A stretch of 64,000 nucleotides of DNA. It comes from Methanolobus halotolerans (lineage in GTDB: Archaea; Halobacteriota; Methanosarcinia; Methanosarcinales; Methanosarcinaceae). Where the stretch lies: assembly GCF_004745425.1 (NCBI RefSeq), contig NZ_PGGK01000001.1:265634-329633 (forward strand), given 5' to 3'. The position numbers and the translations under genes were made by a program. The notes beneath the pieces are model-generated. The model did not search any database. It was not told where the DNA came from and was given only the letters and a program-made list of their open reading frames with translations. Shown in pieces: positions 1 to 8,938 of the stretch; position 1 is the first letter of the stretch; the number at the start of each line of letters is the position of its first letter.

Positions 1-861
1 GTCATTGAGGATGCTTAGTGTAAGCAATGAACGGTTGAATGCTTCCATCAGTTCCAGCCTGACAGACTCAAATCCCGGCAGATCCTTAAGTTCCAGTAGC
101 GTTTTTCTGGAGAGCCACTTAATCCCGCTTTCTTGAGTCTCATTGAGCATGTTTTCCATAGTCTGATTGCGTATGTCGCGTATTCTTCCGTAAAGCGATA
201 GTCTTGTGGATGCAGCACTGATGAATATGGTTATCTCGGCTGTAGAACCGGCATCAATGTCCAGTTTCCATCCGATGGCATTGTTTATGTTGCCTATGTC
301 CTCGCGGTTGTTCTGAAGTTCACCATCTTCCATGTCGTACTTGGCATTGGTCCACCAGATAGTGTCAAGCGCCTTTCCTATCTGCCATTCTTCGAATACA
401 GGTCGCGAGCTGATCCCGATGTGGTAGTCCTTCCAGTACTGAACGAGCATCCCGGCATCATGATCGCAGAATGCAGAATTCTTTTTCTGCATCTCGCCAA
501 TCTTGAAATTGGAGTAGTAAAAGAACTTCCCGTGAAATCCTCCGTGGGATGTTATACTGTAATTACGCACCATTATGGGCTGGTCCGTATGGATAAAATC
601 CCTGATATGCATTTTCAGACCGCAGGGATGCACCAGTTCAGTATTCACAATATTGGTGTTCTCGAAGTATCTCTGACTGACGTGCCATTCGTGATCGTTG
701 GACCAGATGAGCCTGTGCCCGTCATACAAACAGGACTGGGATTCTTCCAGATGCTGGGCGAAGTCCCTGCCAGGGTAGAAAAAACCGAAGAGCTCTCCTT
801 TTTTACCCATGGTGACCAGTAACTGCCGGTTACCCAGGATAGAATTGGGTTGTCTGATCAA
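1..861 (-). CDS. GH15-type glucoamylase, N-terminal part (3' end beyond window)
   Basis: The last in-frame residues lie beyond the left edge; 287 codons are visible. The N-terminus (LGNRQLLVTMGKKGELFGFF, then FYPGRDFAQH) resembles the beta-sandwich domain that precedes the (alpha/alpha)6 catalytic barrel of archaeal GH15 enzymes, which release glucose from alpha-1,4-glucans. The catalytic glutamates would lie off the window, so activity cannot be judged. I chose the TTG at 859-861: it overlaps the stop of the V4R gene (TTGA) and has GGAG about 8 nt upstream. The ATG at about 810 is a weaker alternative. Its place at the end of a run with two GH57 proteins and a glycogen synthase supports a role in glycogen turnover. 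Confidence 0.75.
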   Translation of the reverse strand, partial: MIRQPNSILGNRQLLVTMGKKGELFGFFYPGRDFAQHLEESQSCLYDGHRLIWSNDHEWHVSQRYFENTNIVNTELVHPCGLKMHIRDFIHTDQPIMVRNYSITSHGGFHGKFFYYSNFKIGEMQKKNSAFCDHDAGMLVQYWKDYHIGISSRPVFEEWQIGKALDTIWWTNAKYDMEDGELQNNREDIGNINNAIGWKLDIDAGSTAEITIFISAASTRLSLYGRIRDIRNQTMENMLNETQESGIKWLSRKTLLELKDLPGFESVRLELMEAFNRSLLTLSILND

Positions 862-1667
862 TCCAGCTCTCTCCTCAGAACGTGTTCTATCTTTGTACCC
901 TCTGGCGCAGGAGACACTATATGCTCACAGGAAATGTGTCCTGTGGTCAGACACTGACTTTCCCGTACTCGTACCGCTCTTTTGGTAACTTCCGATATGA
1001 AACCTGCAAAAAAACCACTGACATATGCACAAACGGGTACTTCGCTCTCTTTATATGAATCGGAAATGAAACAATCTCTGGTCGTAATAGTACCTTTAAG
1101 GCTGTGGATGTCGATATCATATTCCAGTATTCCCCATCCTGCAGCCATGAAAAGCTCTTTTAACAGGTCAAAACAGTTATTCTCATTAATATTGATAATT
1201 TCTCTTAAAAGTTTGACTGCAATGGTACCGCTTTTAATTCCGGTAAGCATTTGAATCCCTTCAGCTTGCTGAACGTGTTCGTTCAATATTTTCAGGATAT
1301 CGACAAATGTCCTAGCCCTTAAAATGATGGCCCTTTCTCCGAAAAGGCTTAAAGGGAAATCTACAGCCTGCATGACCTGGTTCCTTGAGATCCCGAATTC
1401 CACATTCAGTACCACATCAAGTTCCTCCAGCTCTTTGACAATGCTGCTTACATCCTTTCCCTTCTCAACTTCCGTGAAGATGACATATTTGCCTCTTGAG
1501 GGGTCTTCAAGACTATCAAGATATGCAAACCTCATATCAAGTCCTTTCTCTGCAAACAGGGATGTAATGTCAGCTTCCGAATGTACGGTATTCCTATAGG
1601 CTACCCTGAACCAGATGACTTCAGCTTCTTCGTCAGCTTTTGAGAACATGCAAAGGTCTCGTACCAT
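858..1667 (-). CDS. V4R domain protein with ACT-like N-terminus
   Basis: 269 residues. Residues 1-95 read as an ACT-like ligand-binding fold (beta-alpha-beta pattern with FRVAYRNTVHSEADIT). Residues about 110-260 match the V4R (4-vinyl reductase) domain, ending in the Cys-rich signature SQCLTTGHISCEHIVSP, where C and H residues may hold a metal or small hydrocarbon-like ligand. V4R domains in archaea are usually sensory or regulatory parts rather than enzymes. The gene overlaps the downstream GH15 gene by 4 bp and lies 46 bp after the GH57 pair, so it is probably co-transcribed and may sense a metabolite linked to glycogen use. That role is inference. Confidence 0.7.
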   Translation of the reverse strand: MVRDLCMFSKADEEAEVIWFRVAYRNTVHSEADITSLFAEKGLDMRFAYLDSLEDPSRGKYVIFTEVEKGKDVSSIVKELEELDVVLNVEFGISRNQVMQAVDFPLSLFGERAIILRARTFVDILKILNEHVQQAEGIQMLTGIKSGTIAVKLLREIININENNCFDLLKELFMAAGWGILEYDIDIHSLKGTITTRDCFISDSYKESEVPVCAYVSGFFAGFISEVTKRAVRVRESQCLTTGHISCEHIVSPAPEGTKIEHVLRRELD

Positions 1668-1713
1668 GATCTGAACTCCTTGTAAATTGAATATAATTGT
1701 AGCAAGTAAAACC

Positions 1714-2913
1714 TTATTCCGTTTTTCTTAGCTTCCTGAAAACCTTTTCCTTAAGATCCATCATCACTGCCATGAAATTGACTGCAGCGTCATAAGGCGA
1801 GGAATGTATACTGAAATACGAATGAACATCTCCGTCACCCAGCCATTTTGTACTCATGTAGTAATAATGGTCCGATGTCAGCAGATGTTTCCATATCTTT
1901 ATGAGCTCTTTATCACCGGTTGCCTTTACATATGGTTCAAGCATCTTTGCTTCCTCAAAACATCGTCTCTGCATATCGTTCCCAAGCCAGGCGCTGGTAT
2001 CTCTTTCAATATCGGCCCAGGAGATCGTCGAGAACTCCCCGACATCTATCTCGCCTGCAGGGGAGTAGTTTTTGATAGTCTGGGAAGGGGTGAAAAATCT
2101 CACACCCCGGTCGGTGATCTCTCCGGGCAGTGCCCTGAGAAATTCAAATATCCCTGTATCTGTCCACTGATGCTCTCCGAATGTCTCGTAATCCATGAAT
2201 ATATTGCCTGTCTCCCCTGAACTGCTGGATATCCAGTCTGCCCATTTGTTTGCAGTCAGCGGATATTCCTCCCACCAGGGAGATGAGAAACGGTATCCAA
2301 TGTCATCACTCAACTTGTAGTTCCGGAGAAGCACTGCAATATCGCTGCCTTTTGCCTTATATACATGGTTCGGGGACCTGCCTTCCAGTACCCGCTCGAT
2401 ACCTTCGGTCAGTATTGCCTTATAACCCATTTCCGCAGCTAACCCGGCTATGGTGTTATTGTACATGAGCTCTGTGTTCCTGAAGACTTGCGGCTCGACA
2501 CCCAGCATCTGTGATATTGCTCTGCGGTGCTCCCTGACCTCTTCGATGAATTCCTCCCTTGACTCGAAAAGTGCAGCAAGAGAATGGTAGTAAGTCTCAT
2601 CAAGGAACTCCACGCAACCTGTATCTGCAAGCTCACGGAAAGAGTCCAGCACGTCCTCGCCCCAGCTCTCACACTGGCTCAAAAGAGTGCCTGTAATCGA
2701 CATGCTTGCCCTGAACTCACCATTAGTGGTATCTATAAGTTCCAGTATAGTGCGGTTTGCGGGCAGGTAGCATTTCTCAGAAACCCTCCGAAAGATATCT
2801 TTATTGATATCGTTATCGAAATATCTCTCAAATCCGCCTGACCTTTTATCAGGCCAGAACCATTTTAGCCTGTGTGGCTGGTGAAGCTCAAAGTAAAAGC
2901 AAAGAGACTTCAT
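1714..2913 (-). CDS. GH57 family alpha-amylase or glucanotransferase
   Basis: 399 residues, the usual size for short GH57 enzymes acting on alpha-glucans. The family's conserved regions are visible: HQPH at residues 11-14, FRNTELM with the predicted nucleophile E148, and MDYETFGEHQW with the predicted acid/base D241. GH57 covers alpha-amylase, 4-alpha-glucanotransferase and branching enzymes, and the exact activity cannot be read from sequence. No signal peptide, so it acts in the cytoplasm, presumably on glycogen. It starts inside the stop of the upstream GH57 paralogue (ATGA overlap, 2910-2913), so the two are translated together. Confidence 0.9.
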   Translation of the reverse strand: MKSLCFYFELHQPHRLKWFWPDKRSGGFERYFDNDINKDIFRRVSEKCYLPANRTILELIDTTNGEFRASMSITGTLLSQCESWGEDVLDSFRELADTGCVEFLDETYYHSLAALFESREEFIEEVREHRRAISQMLGVEPQVFRNTELMYNNTIAGLAAEMGYKAILTEGIERVLEGRSPNHVYKAKGSDIAVLLRNYKLSDDIGYRFSSPWWEEYPLTANKWADWISSSSGETGNIFMDYETFGEHQWTDTGIFEFLRALPGEITDRGVRFFTPSQTIKNYSPAGEIDVGEFSTISWADIERDTSAWLGNDMQRRCFEEAKMLEPYVKATGDKELIKIWKHLLTSDHYYYMSTKWLGDGDVHSYFSIHSSPYDAAVNFMAVMMDLKEKVFRKLRKTE

Positions 2914-4055
2914 TTACAACCCTCCACTAAAGATCGTTTCAGATCGGATAGTATAGAAAAATTATTGACCGCTCTCTCATATCCCATACGACGTCCTTCT
3001 GCATTCATTTCAAGGAAAATATCAGTCTGCTGCAGGTGACGATATATGTTCCTGAGCTTTTCACTTTTCTCATCAGGGCCACAAATGGCAAGCTCGTCAC
3101 CAATAGTCTGGAGCTCATACATGTAAAGATGCTGTGCATGGTTGCCTAAGAGGTTATGCATACCGTAACGTGCTGTCTTTTTAGAATGAAGGGATGGCAG
3201 TTTCTCCGTGCTGTATCTTCCTGCAGCTTCCTCCGGTAAGAGCATTTCAATATCCTGCTTCGCCAGACTTGCCGGCAGGTCCCTGAGAAACTGCAGAATT
3301 TCTGTGTTCTTCCGGAGATGGTTTTGAAGTGCATCGTACTTTATGTACAGTGTGATCACATCCCCCTGCACACCTGCGACCCATGCAGCGAATTTTTCAG
3401 GTATCAATGGGAATCCGGGCCATGTCCTGTCGGAGAACATCCTTTCGATGTCTTCGCTTAGATTGATGTGGCGCAAAAGGGTCGGGACCTCATTTTCATA
3501 TACACATACAGGCTCACTACCATTGATCAGGTTTTGTGAACCCTCTGCTATGAAACATTCAAATCCCATGGCCCTGATAGAACCCATGACCTTCTGCTCA
3601 AGCAGCAGTTCCGGGTTTGCAAAGGATACAGGTTTCATGCCGAACAGATCCTCCAGTGTTTCGACATGCATGTGCACCTGTGTTTCAAACTCTTTTAGAT
3701 CATCGAACAAAGGACAGGCCGAATGATAATAAGGAGATGCTATAAGGCCTGCACCCATACTGACAAGCTCCTTGAAGCTACGCAGTATGCCGGGTGTCCA
3801 TTTGCATTGTTCCAGAAAGACACCTGATATATCAAAAGCATATTTCCCGCCATTATCCATAGAATCTGCCAGGGCGCGGTTGATGTCTGTCATATCCTTT
3901 TCCAGCCTTGTAAAATTCTGGAAAGCCTTCTCCATATCAAAGTACTTTTTAATTTCCGGAGAAGCGTATCCTTCCCACGGCCAGTACCATCTGACGGGCA
4001 ATGGAAGGTGCACCTCAAAACAAACGCATACGGTCTTCATCAGCTCTCTCCTCAA
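2910..4055 (-). CDS. Degenerate GH57 family paralogue
   Basis: 381 residues, clearly a GH57 relative and a tandem paralogue of the next gene: the start (MKTVCVCFEVHLPLPVRWYW) lines up with the start of that protein. The HQPH motif has become HLPLP (H16 kept). The predicted nucleophile is kept (FANPELL, E149). The acid/base region reads LYIKYDALQNH, with lysine 239 where the active paralogue has D241. It may therefore be a pseudoenzyme, a binding subunit for its neighbour, or an enzyme that uses D241 in a shifted register. Start could also be the internal Met at residue 6. Translational coupling to the active copy favours a joint complex, which is inference. Confidence 0.8.
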   Translation of the reverse strand: MRRELMKTVCVCFEVHLPLPVRWYWPWEGYASPEIKKYFDMEKAFQNFTRLEKDMTDINRALADSMDNGGKYAFDISGVFLEQCKWTPGILRSFKELVSMGAGLIASPYYHSACPLFDDLKEFETQVHMHVETLEDLFGMKPVSFANPELLLEQKVMGSIRAMGFECFIAEGSQNLINGSEPVCVYENEVPTLLRHINLSEDIERMFSDRTWPGFPLIPEKFAAWVAGVQGDVITLYIKYDALQNHLRKNTEILQFLRDLPASLAKQDIEMLLPEEAAGRYSTEKLPSLHSKKTARYGMHNLLGNHAQHLYMYELQTIGDELAICGPDEKSEKLRNIYRHLQQTDIFLEMNAEGRRMGYERAVNNFSILSDLKRSLVEGCK

Positions 4056-4921
4056 AATGTCTCATTGATCTCATTCTCATTACTCCCGATCTGAGGTATC
4101 CTCTCTGTCTGCAGTTCGCTGGCAAACCAGACGGTTCTCTGTGGGAAGGGGATCTCTATACCATTCTCTCCAAGTGTCTTTTTGATGACCCAGAGAAGCC
4201 TTGTCTTCAGCTCGTACCACTCGGTTATGGGCGCCCATATCCTTACAAGTATATTGACCGAGTTATCTCCAAGGTTATCAACAAATATTCCCGCTGGTGG
4301 GTCCTTGAGTGCAAAGGGTTCCTTATCCAGTATCTCCTGAATAATCTCTATTGCCTGATCGGCATCATCTTCGTAACGTATCCCAACGACGTAATCGAAT
4401 CTCCTTACCACGTTTGCAACGTAATTGGTTATGTCGGTCGTGAAAACAGTCTCGTTCGGTATCCTCATGTACAGGCCGTCATAAGTCCTGATGATAGTGG
4501 AGATCATGTTTATGTCTTCCACATACCCTGCATGGTTGTTGATGTTGACCTGGTCACCAATCTTGACAGGCCGTTCGGTCATCAGAAACAGGCCGGATAT
4601 GAAATTCCCGACAATGCTCTGACTTGCAAAACCTATAACGATACCTACGACACCACCGGCCACAAGGAGGCCTGAGGGTTCTATGTTAAGGATAGGGAAA
4701 ATAAAGACCACAATAGCAAGTACGATCACGCCATAATATGCTACCTTCTGCATAATATTCATATGCTCAGAATCGATCTTGTCCTTGAGGGACCTCTGCA
4801 TATATATGCTGATTCCTTTTCCGATGGCAATTGCTATAAAGAGGATCAGCACAACCCCTATGATCTTAAGTATCATGTCCTGGAAAGTCAGGACCGAGTC
4901 CATCACTCCGGTAACATTCAT
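4052..4921 (-). CDS. mscS: MscS family mechanosensitive channel
   Basis: 289 residues. Three hydrophobic segments occupy about residues 15-115. The third is the glycine/alanine-rich pore helix (VAGGVVGIVIGFASQSIVGN), followed by the MscS beta domain (SGLFLMTERPVKIGDQVNI) and a mixed C-terminal domain. Such channels open on membrane tension and release solutes on hypo-osmotic shock. It overlaps the upstream DUF432 gene by 4 bp (ATGA), a pairing that recurs in methanogens. Also overlaps the start of the GH57 paralogue, so this run is probably one transcript. Confidence 0.92.
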   Translation of the reverse strand: MNVTGVMDSVLTFQDMILKIIGVVLILFIAIAIGKGISIYMQRSLKDKIDSEHMNIMQKVAYYGVIVLAIVVFIFPILNIEPSGLLVAGGVVGIVIGFASQSIVGNFISGLFLMTERPVKIGDQVNINNHAGYVEDINMISTIIRTYDGLYMRIPNETVFTTDITNYVANVVRRFDYVVGIRYEDDADQAIEIIQEILDKEPFALKDPPAGIFVDNLGDNSVNILVRIWAPITEWYELKTRLLWVIKKTLGENGIEIPFPQRTVWFASELQTERIPQIGSNENEINETF

Positions 4922-5631
4922 AGGCCGAACTCCATTATGCTCTTTGTGCTGTTAAGCAGTATCTTGCGTGATGTGTACAGTTCAACCGATCTGTGGAAAC
5001 CAGGTGACAGGGCATATGTCTGGAATTCCGTTTCTGCAAGGCTCTTATTTATTATCTTCATTTGAGCCCTCATGGATATTCTGTCCGAACCGTAGTATAT
5101 CTTCATCCCATAAGCGTTGAACACGGCCCTGGTCAATTCCATCCAGTTATTTGTGTCGTTAATGATCTCCAGTTCCAGATCTCCTTCACGAAGTATGTCC
5201 GGATGGGGGTATGAAGAATGGACCTCGCTTTCCCAGTACTTGCATATAACTCCCCGGTTGGGATCGCCATAGAGGGTGAACTTACTGGGAGCAAGTGTCA
5301 GTATGTCTATGAGTTCATGTTCCCCTCTTTTCCTTGATACGAATATACCTATCTCTACCGGGAATTTCAGATGTACCGTCTGTTTCTCGTAAGGAGCGAT
5401 CATAACTGGACGTTGGAACTCTATAAGCAGGAACGAACTCAGGGCCTTGGGGATGTTCACAGGTTCAATGGGGTTTATGAGGAATTCACAGCCATTGTGA
5501 AGGAGGATCTTTTCAACTGTATCGTCTCCATTCAGAACTCTCTTGTAGACGAGGTTGCCATTCTCCTTTTCTACTGATATTGTGATGTCTTCTTTCTCTA
5601 TTGTGAAAGGTGGAGTATATTTATTGAACAT
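4918..5631 (-). CDS. DUF432 family protein
   Basis: 237 residues, no signal peptide or membrane segment. The N-terminal part (FTIEKEDITISVEKENGNLVYKR) and the central PVNIPKALSSFLLIEF block match what I know of the DUF432 family, all-beta proteins of unknown function found mostly in methanogens and Archaeoglobi. It sits directly upstream of the mscS gene with a 4-bp overlap and 19 bp after corA, which suggests an accessory role in ion or osmotic balance. No catalytic motif is apparent. Confidence 0.75.
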   Translation of the reverse strand: MFNKYTPPFTIEKEDITISVEKENGNLVYKRVLNGDDTVEKILLHNGCEFLINPIEPVNIPKALSSFLLIEFQRPVMIAPYEKQTVHLKFPVEIGIFVSRKRGEHELIDILTLAPSKFTLYGDPNRGVICKYWESEVHSSYPHPDILREGDLELEIINDTNNWMELTRAVFNAYGMKIYYGSDRISMRAQMKIINKSLAETEFQTYALSPGFHRSVELYTSRKILLNSTKSIMEFGL

Positions 5632-5650
5632 TATAGGGTCCTTTACTGTT

Positions 5651-6712
5651 TTATAACCATTTCTTGTTGCGGAAATACATGACCATTGCAGCGGATACCA
5701 TTATCATGATAATCCACACAGCCGGGTATCCCCATTTCCATTCCAGTTCGGGCATGTACTCGAAATTCATGCCATATACACCTGCAACAAAGGTAAGTGG
5801 TATGAATATAGTGGCTATTATAGTTAATGTTTTCATGACCTCGTTCATCTTATTACTGATACTGGACAGATAAAGGTCCATTACTCCGGTAATGATATCG
5901 CGGTATGTTTCGATGCTCTCGGCCACCCGGATAGTGTGGTCATATATATCCTTCAGATATATCTGTGTGGTATCTGCTATAAGCGGGGGTCCGGTCCGTT
6001 CCAGACCGCTGATCACTTCTCTGAGCGGCCACACGGACTTGCGGAAGTATATGATCTCCTTTTTCAGGTCATGGATATCTTCAAGTGTCTCAGAAACGGG
6101 GTTCTGGATCAGCTCGTCTTCAAGTGTTTCTATAATCTCACTGACTCTCTCCAGCACAACAAAATAATTGTCAACTATGGAATCCATCAGGGCATAGGCA
6201 AGATAACTGGCATCCATGGAGCGGATGCGCCCTTTTGAGGTCCTTAACCTCTTCCTCACGGCATTGAATGTATCACCTTCGACTTCCTGGAAGGAAACAA
6301 CAAAATCCCGGCCAAGTACAAGGCTTACCTGTTCGGCCTTGATGTCGTTATCAATATCGTCATACCGCAGCATCTTGAGCACCAGGTATATGTATGACTC
6401 GTAATCCTCAATTTTCGGACGCTGGTCCGTATGCAGGATATCCTCCATCACTAGCGGATGCAGTTCCAGGTGTTTTCCCAGCTTCTCAATGATATCTATC
6501 TGATGTATGCCGTCAACGTTTATCCAGGTCACACCTTTGCGGTCCTGTTCAAAACAGTCCTCTATTCTCTCTGCGACTTTTTCCTCAAAGCTGTCCTGGT
6601 CGTAGTTTATCAGGGTGATCTTCGGCCTTTCAGTTTTCCTGTCACCGATATGCACAATAGTGCCCGGCGCAAGGCCTGCTTTTCTTGAATATCCATTGAG
6701 CAAGTTTTTCAT
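5651..6712 (-). CDS. corA: CorA magnesium/cobalt transporter
   Basis: 353 residues. A long cytoplasmic N-terminal funnel domain (about 1-290) is followed by two transmembrane helices at the C-terminus. The ion-selectivity signature GMN is present in GVYGMNFEYMPELEW, between the helices, and the protein ends in a basic tail (RNKKWL). This is the standard pentameric channel-type Mg2+ uptake system. It is encoded with MscS and DUF432, forming a small ion/osmotic group inside the glycogen block. Confidence 0.95.
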   Translation of the reverse strand: MKNLLNGYSRKAGLAPGTIVHIGDRKTERPKITLINYDQDSFEEKVAERIEDCFEQDRKGVTWINVDGIHQIDIIEKLGKHLELHPLVMEDILHTDQRPKIEDYESYIYLVLKMLRYDDIDNDIKAEQVSLVLGRDFVVSFQEVEGDTFNAVRKRLRTSKGRIRSMDASYLAYALMDSIVDNYFVVLERVSEIIETLEDELIQNPVSETLEDIHDLKKEIIYFRKSVWPLREVISGLERTGPPLIADTTQIYLKDIYDHTIRVAESIETYRDIITGVMDLYLSSISNKMNEVMKTLTIIATIFIPLTFVAGVYGMNFEYMPELEWKWGYPAVWIIMIMVSAAMVMYFRNKKWL

Positions 6713-6771
6713 CCATATCGCCTGATGTTATCAATTTTTCAAGAGGAGCAACATTACATCGCCGGACACTC

Positions 6772-7935
6772 TCAGTTCTTTGCATCAAGATAGATCTCTA
6801 CTGTCTTCTCAGCTATCCTGTCCCAGTTGTATTTATCCCGGAGTTGTTCCCTTCCTGCTTTTCCAAGCTCTCCGTCAGCATAGTTGTCCAGTACATAATT
6901 GATCCCCCATGCGATAGATTCGGGATTTTTGTACACGGTAACACCGTTTTTGAAATTGTCAACAAGTTCAACGGCGTCAGTTGCTACGATATTCCTGCCG
7001 GCATCCCATGCCTCCAGCAGGACGATGCCAAAAGGCTCATTGCGGCTTGGGACGCACATGACGTTACAGGCATTGACCCATTCCTTTTTGACCATCTCAC
7101 TGGCATAACCCAGGAAATGACAGCTGTCACTGACTGCCAGCTCAGATGCAAGTTTCTCGCAAACGGGTCTCATCTCCCCTTCCCCTATCAGTACGAACCT
7201 GGCATCCCATCTGTTCTCAAGTACCTTTGGTATTGCCTGTACCAGCAGATCAGGCCCTTTCTGGTAGTTCATCCGTCCCACGAACAGAATAACAGGTGCA
7301 TAGGGATGTATGCCATGAGCGGATTTGACCTTCCCGGCATCAACCTCCATCCTCATATTGTTCTCATAGAGTCCGTTGGGGATGATCGCCATTTTGTATT
7401 CAGGGATCTGGTATAGGTACTGTATCTCTGCTTTGAGGGCCTCGGAAGTGACGATCACCTTGGCTGATTCATATCCTCCTCTCCATTCCCTGTGACTTAT
7501 CTCGGTGGCCTCCCACCAGCTTCCATGAACATTGCCGTTCCTGCCCCATTCGGTACTGTGGTAGGTGATGATGAAGGGGATTCCCAGATCGTCTTTTATT
7601 CTTGTGACCACGTTCACAGGATGCCAGTCGTGGACATGTACGATGTCAAAACTGCCAAATCGTGTGACGCTGTCCAGGAAAGCATAGAACATTGCATCGC
7701 ACATACTATTCATCTGCTGAGCTATGCCTCCGTTAAGGGAATGGTTGACACGGTGATAATGCACTCCTTTGATCATCTCATAGGGGGTCATATCTTGATT
7801 ACGGGTGAATATATGAATCTCATCACCCCTTGATGCAAGCGCTTCTGCAAGTTCGGAAACGTGCGGAGCAAGTCCCCCAACCTTTACCGAGTAAAGGCTT
7901 TCCCATGAAAACATCGCGATTCTTAGATTTTCCAT
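6772..7935 (-). CDS. GT4 family glycosyltransferase, glycogen-synthase-like
   Basis: 387 residues with GT-B fold features. The N-terminal nucleotide-sugar loop is SVKVGGLAPHVSELAEAL and the C-terminal donor-binding motif is PSRNEPFGIVLLEAWDAG, with the E-x7-E arrangement typical of retaining GT4 enzymes. No membrane segment is seen. GT4 members of this type in archaea make alpha-glucans or trehalose-like products from UDP- or ADP-glucose. Its place next to galT and a GT3-type synthase suggests work on the same polymer. Substrate is not readable from sequence. Confidence 0.85.
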   Translation of the reverse strand: MENLRIAMFSWESLYSVKVGGLAPHVSELAEALASRGDEIHIFTRNQDMTPYEMIKGVHYHRVNHSLNGGIAQQMNSMCDAMFYAFLDSVTRFGSFDIVHVHDWHPVNVVTRIKDDLGIPFIITYHSTEWGRNGNVHGSWWEATEISHREWRGGYESAKVIVTSEALKAEIQYLYQIPEYKMAIIPNGLYENNMRMEVDAGKVKSAHGIHPYAPVILFVGRMNYQKGPDLLVQAIPKVLENRWDARFVLIGEGEMRPVCEKLASELAVSDSCHFLGYASEMVKKEWVNACNVMCVPSRNEPFGIVLLEAWDAGRNIVATDAVELVDNFKNGVTVYKNPESIAWGINYVLDNYADGELGKAGREQLRDKYNWDRIAEKTVEIYLDAKN

Positions 7936-7962
7936 AAAATATCCTCCCTTAGATCTTGTAGT

Positions 7963-8937
7963 TCACTCCCTGTCCAGCAGATGCTTAACTGCCAGCTCAG
8001 GGGGTATTGAGTTTATATGTATGTCCGTATTCTTTTCAAAGCCTGCTGCAATTGATGTGGCAGGCTGTATCCTTATATTGAAATGATAGTCAGGCTCTTC
8101 GGCCTGAAATATCATATAGTTGTATGCAAGCTCCGGAATTGTTGCATCCAGTCTTGAGATGGCAGATCTCAGACACTTTCCCAGAGAGAGAAGTAACCTA
8201 TCGCTGAAGCCGGAGATATGGTTCACATGTTCCAGCGGAAGTATCCATAGCTCATATGGTACTTTCGAGCAGAAAGGCGCTATCACGACAAAATCCTGAT
8301 TCCTGCAGACCAGCCTTTGACTATCTATTTCCTTTTCAACGATAACGCAGTAAGGGCACTTATCAAGGCCTTCTATTGCCCGTATCTCCTTCTGAAGGCT
8401 GGGAGGCACAAATGGGATCGCGATGAGTTGCGAATGTGTATGCCCAAGGGATGCACCAGCTTTCTTGCCCAGGTTCTTGAAAAGAGATACATATCTCACA
8501 CCATCCCTTGAACGATAGTACATTACCCTGTCCCTGTACACCTGCATAAGGAACAGCATCTTCTCATCACTGAAAAGGTTCAGTCTGTCCTCATGGCGGG
8601 GGCTTTCCACGATCACCTCATGAAAACCATAACCTTGCATGATCTCAGGATCCGGGGAGGATACTTCTTCCGTGTCAGGTGAGAGTGCAGGGAACATGTT
8701 GGGGATACATCTTACATCCCATCCGCTCACTCTCTGGCCCTCACCATCCCTGAGGATCTCTCCGCCTTTGTATACTGCTGTTGCAGGAGGGGTACGGTCT
8801 TCATTTCCCTGGCAGAAAACACAACCTGAAGAGGCCCTGCCTACATCACGCGCCTCTGCTGCAGAAGGCCTTTTTCCCCTGTCGGATGCTATTATGCAGT
8901 ACTCGTCAAGGAAGTAGTGTTTGCGGATCTCTGACAT
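7963..8937 (-). CDS. galT: Galactose-1-phosphate uridylyltransferase
   Basis: 324 residues of the HIT superfamily. The first zinc-type cysteine pair is in GCVFCQGNEDRTPP. The catalytic histidine triad is in GHTHSQLIAIPFVPP (H-x-H-x-Q). A second cysteine motif is KCPYCVIVEKE. The enzyme swaps UMP between UDP-glucose and galactose-1-phosphate; archaeal versions may use other sugar phosphates and so supply the nucleotide sugar for the flanking glycosyltransferases. It lies 1 bp after the glycogen synthase stop and 27 bp before the GT4 gene. Confidence 0.9.
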   Translation of the reverse strand: MSEIRKHYFLDEYCIIASDRGKRPSAAEARDVGRASSGCVFCQGNEDRTPPATAVYKGGEILRDGEGQRVSGWDVRCIPNMFPALSPDTEEVSSPDPEIMQGYGFHEVIVESPRHEDRLNLFSDEKMLFLMQVYRDRVMYYRSRDGVRYVSLFKNLGKKAGASLGHTHSQLIAIPFVPPSLQKEIRAIEGLDKCPYCVIVEKEIDSQRLVCRNQDFVVIAPFCSKVPYELWILPLEHVNHISGFSDRLLLSLGKCLRSAISRLDATIPELAYNYMIFQAEEPDYHFNIRIQPATSIAAGFEKNTDIHINSIPPELAVKHLLDRE

Positions 8938-8938
8938 A

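Noticed and set aside
421..822. 133-residue plus-strand open frame at the left edge
   Set aside because: It is antisense to the GH15-type gene, which has recognisable protein motifs on the other strand; the plus-strand product has none.
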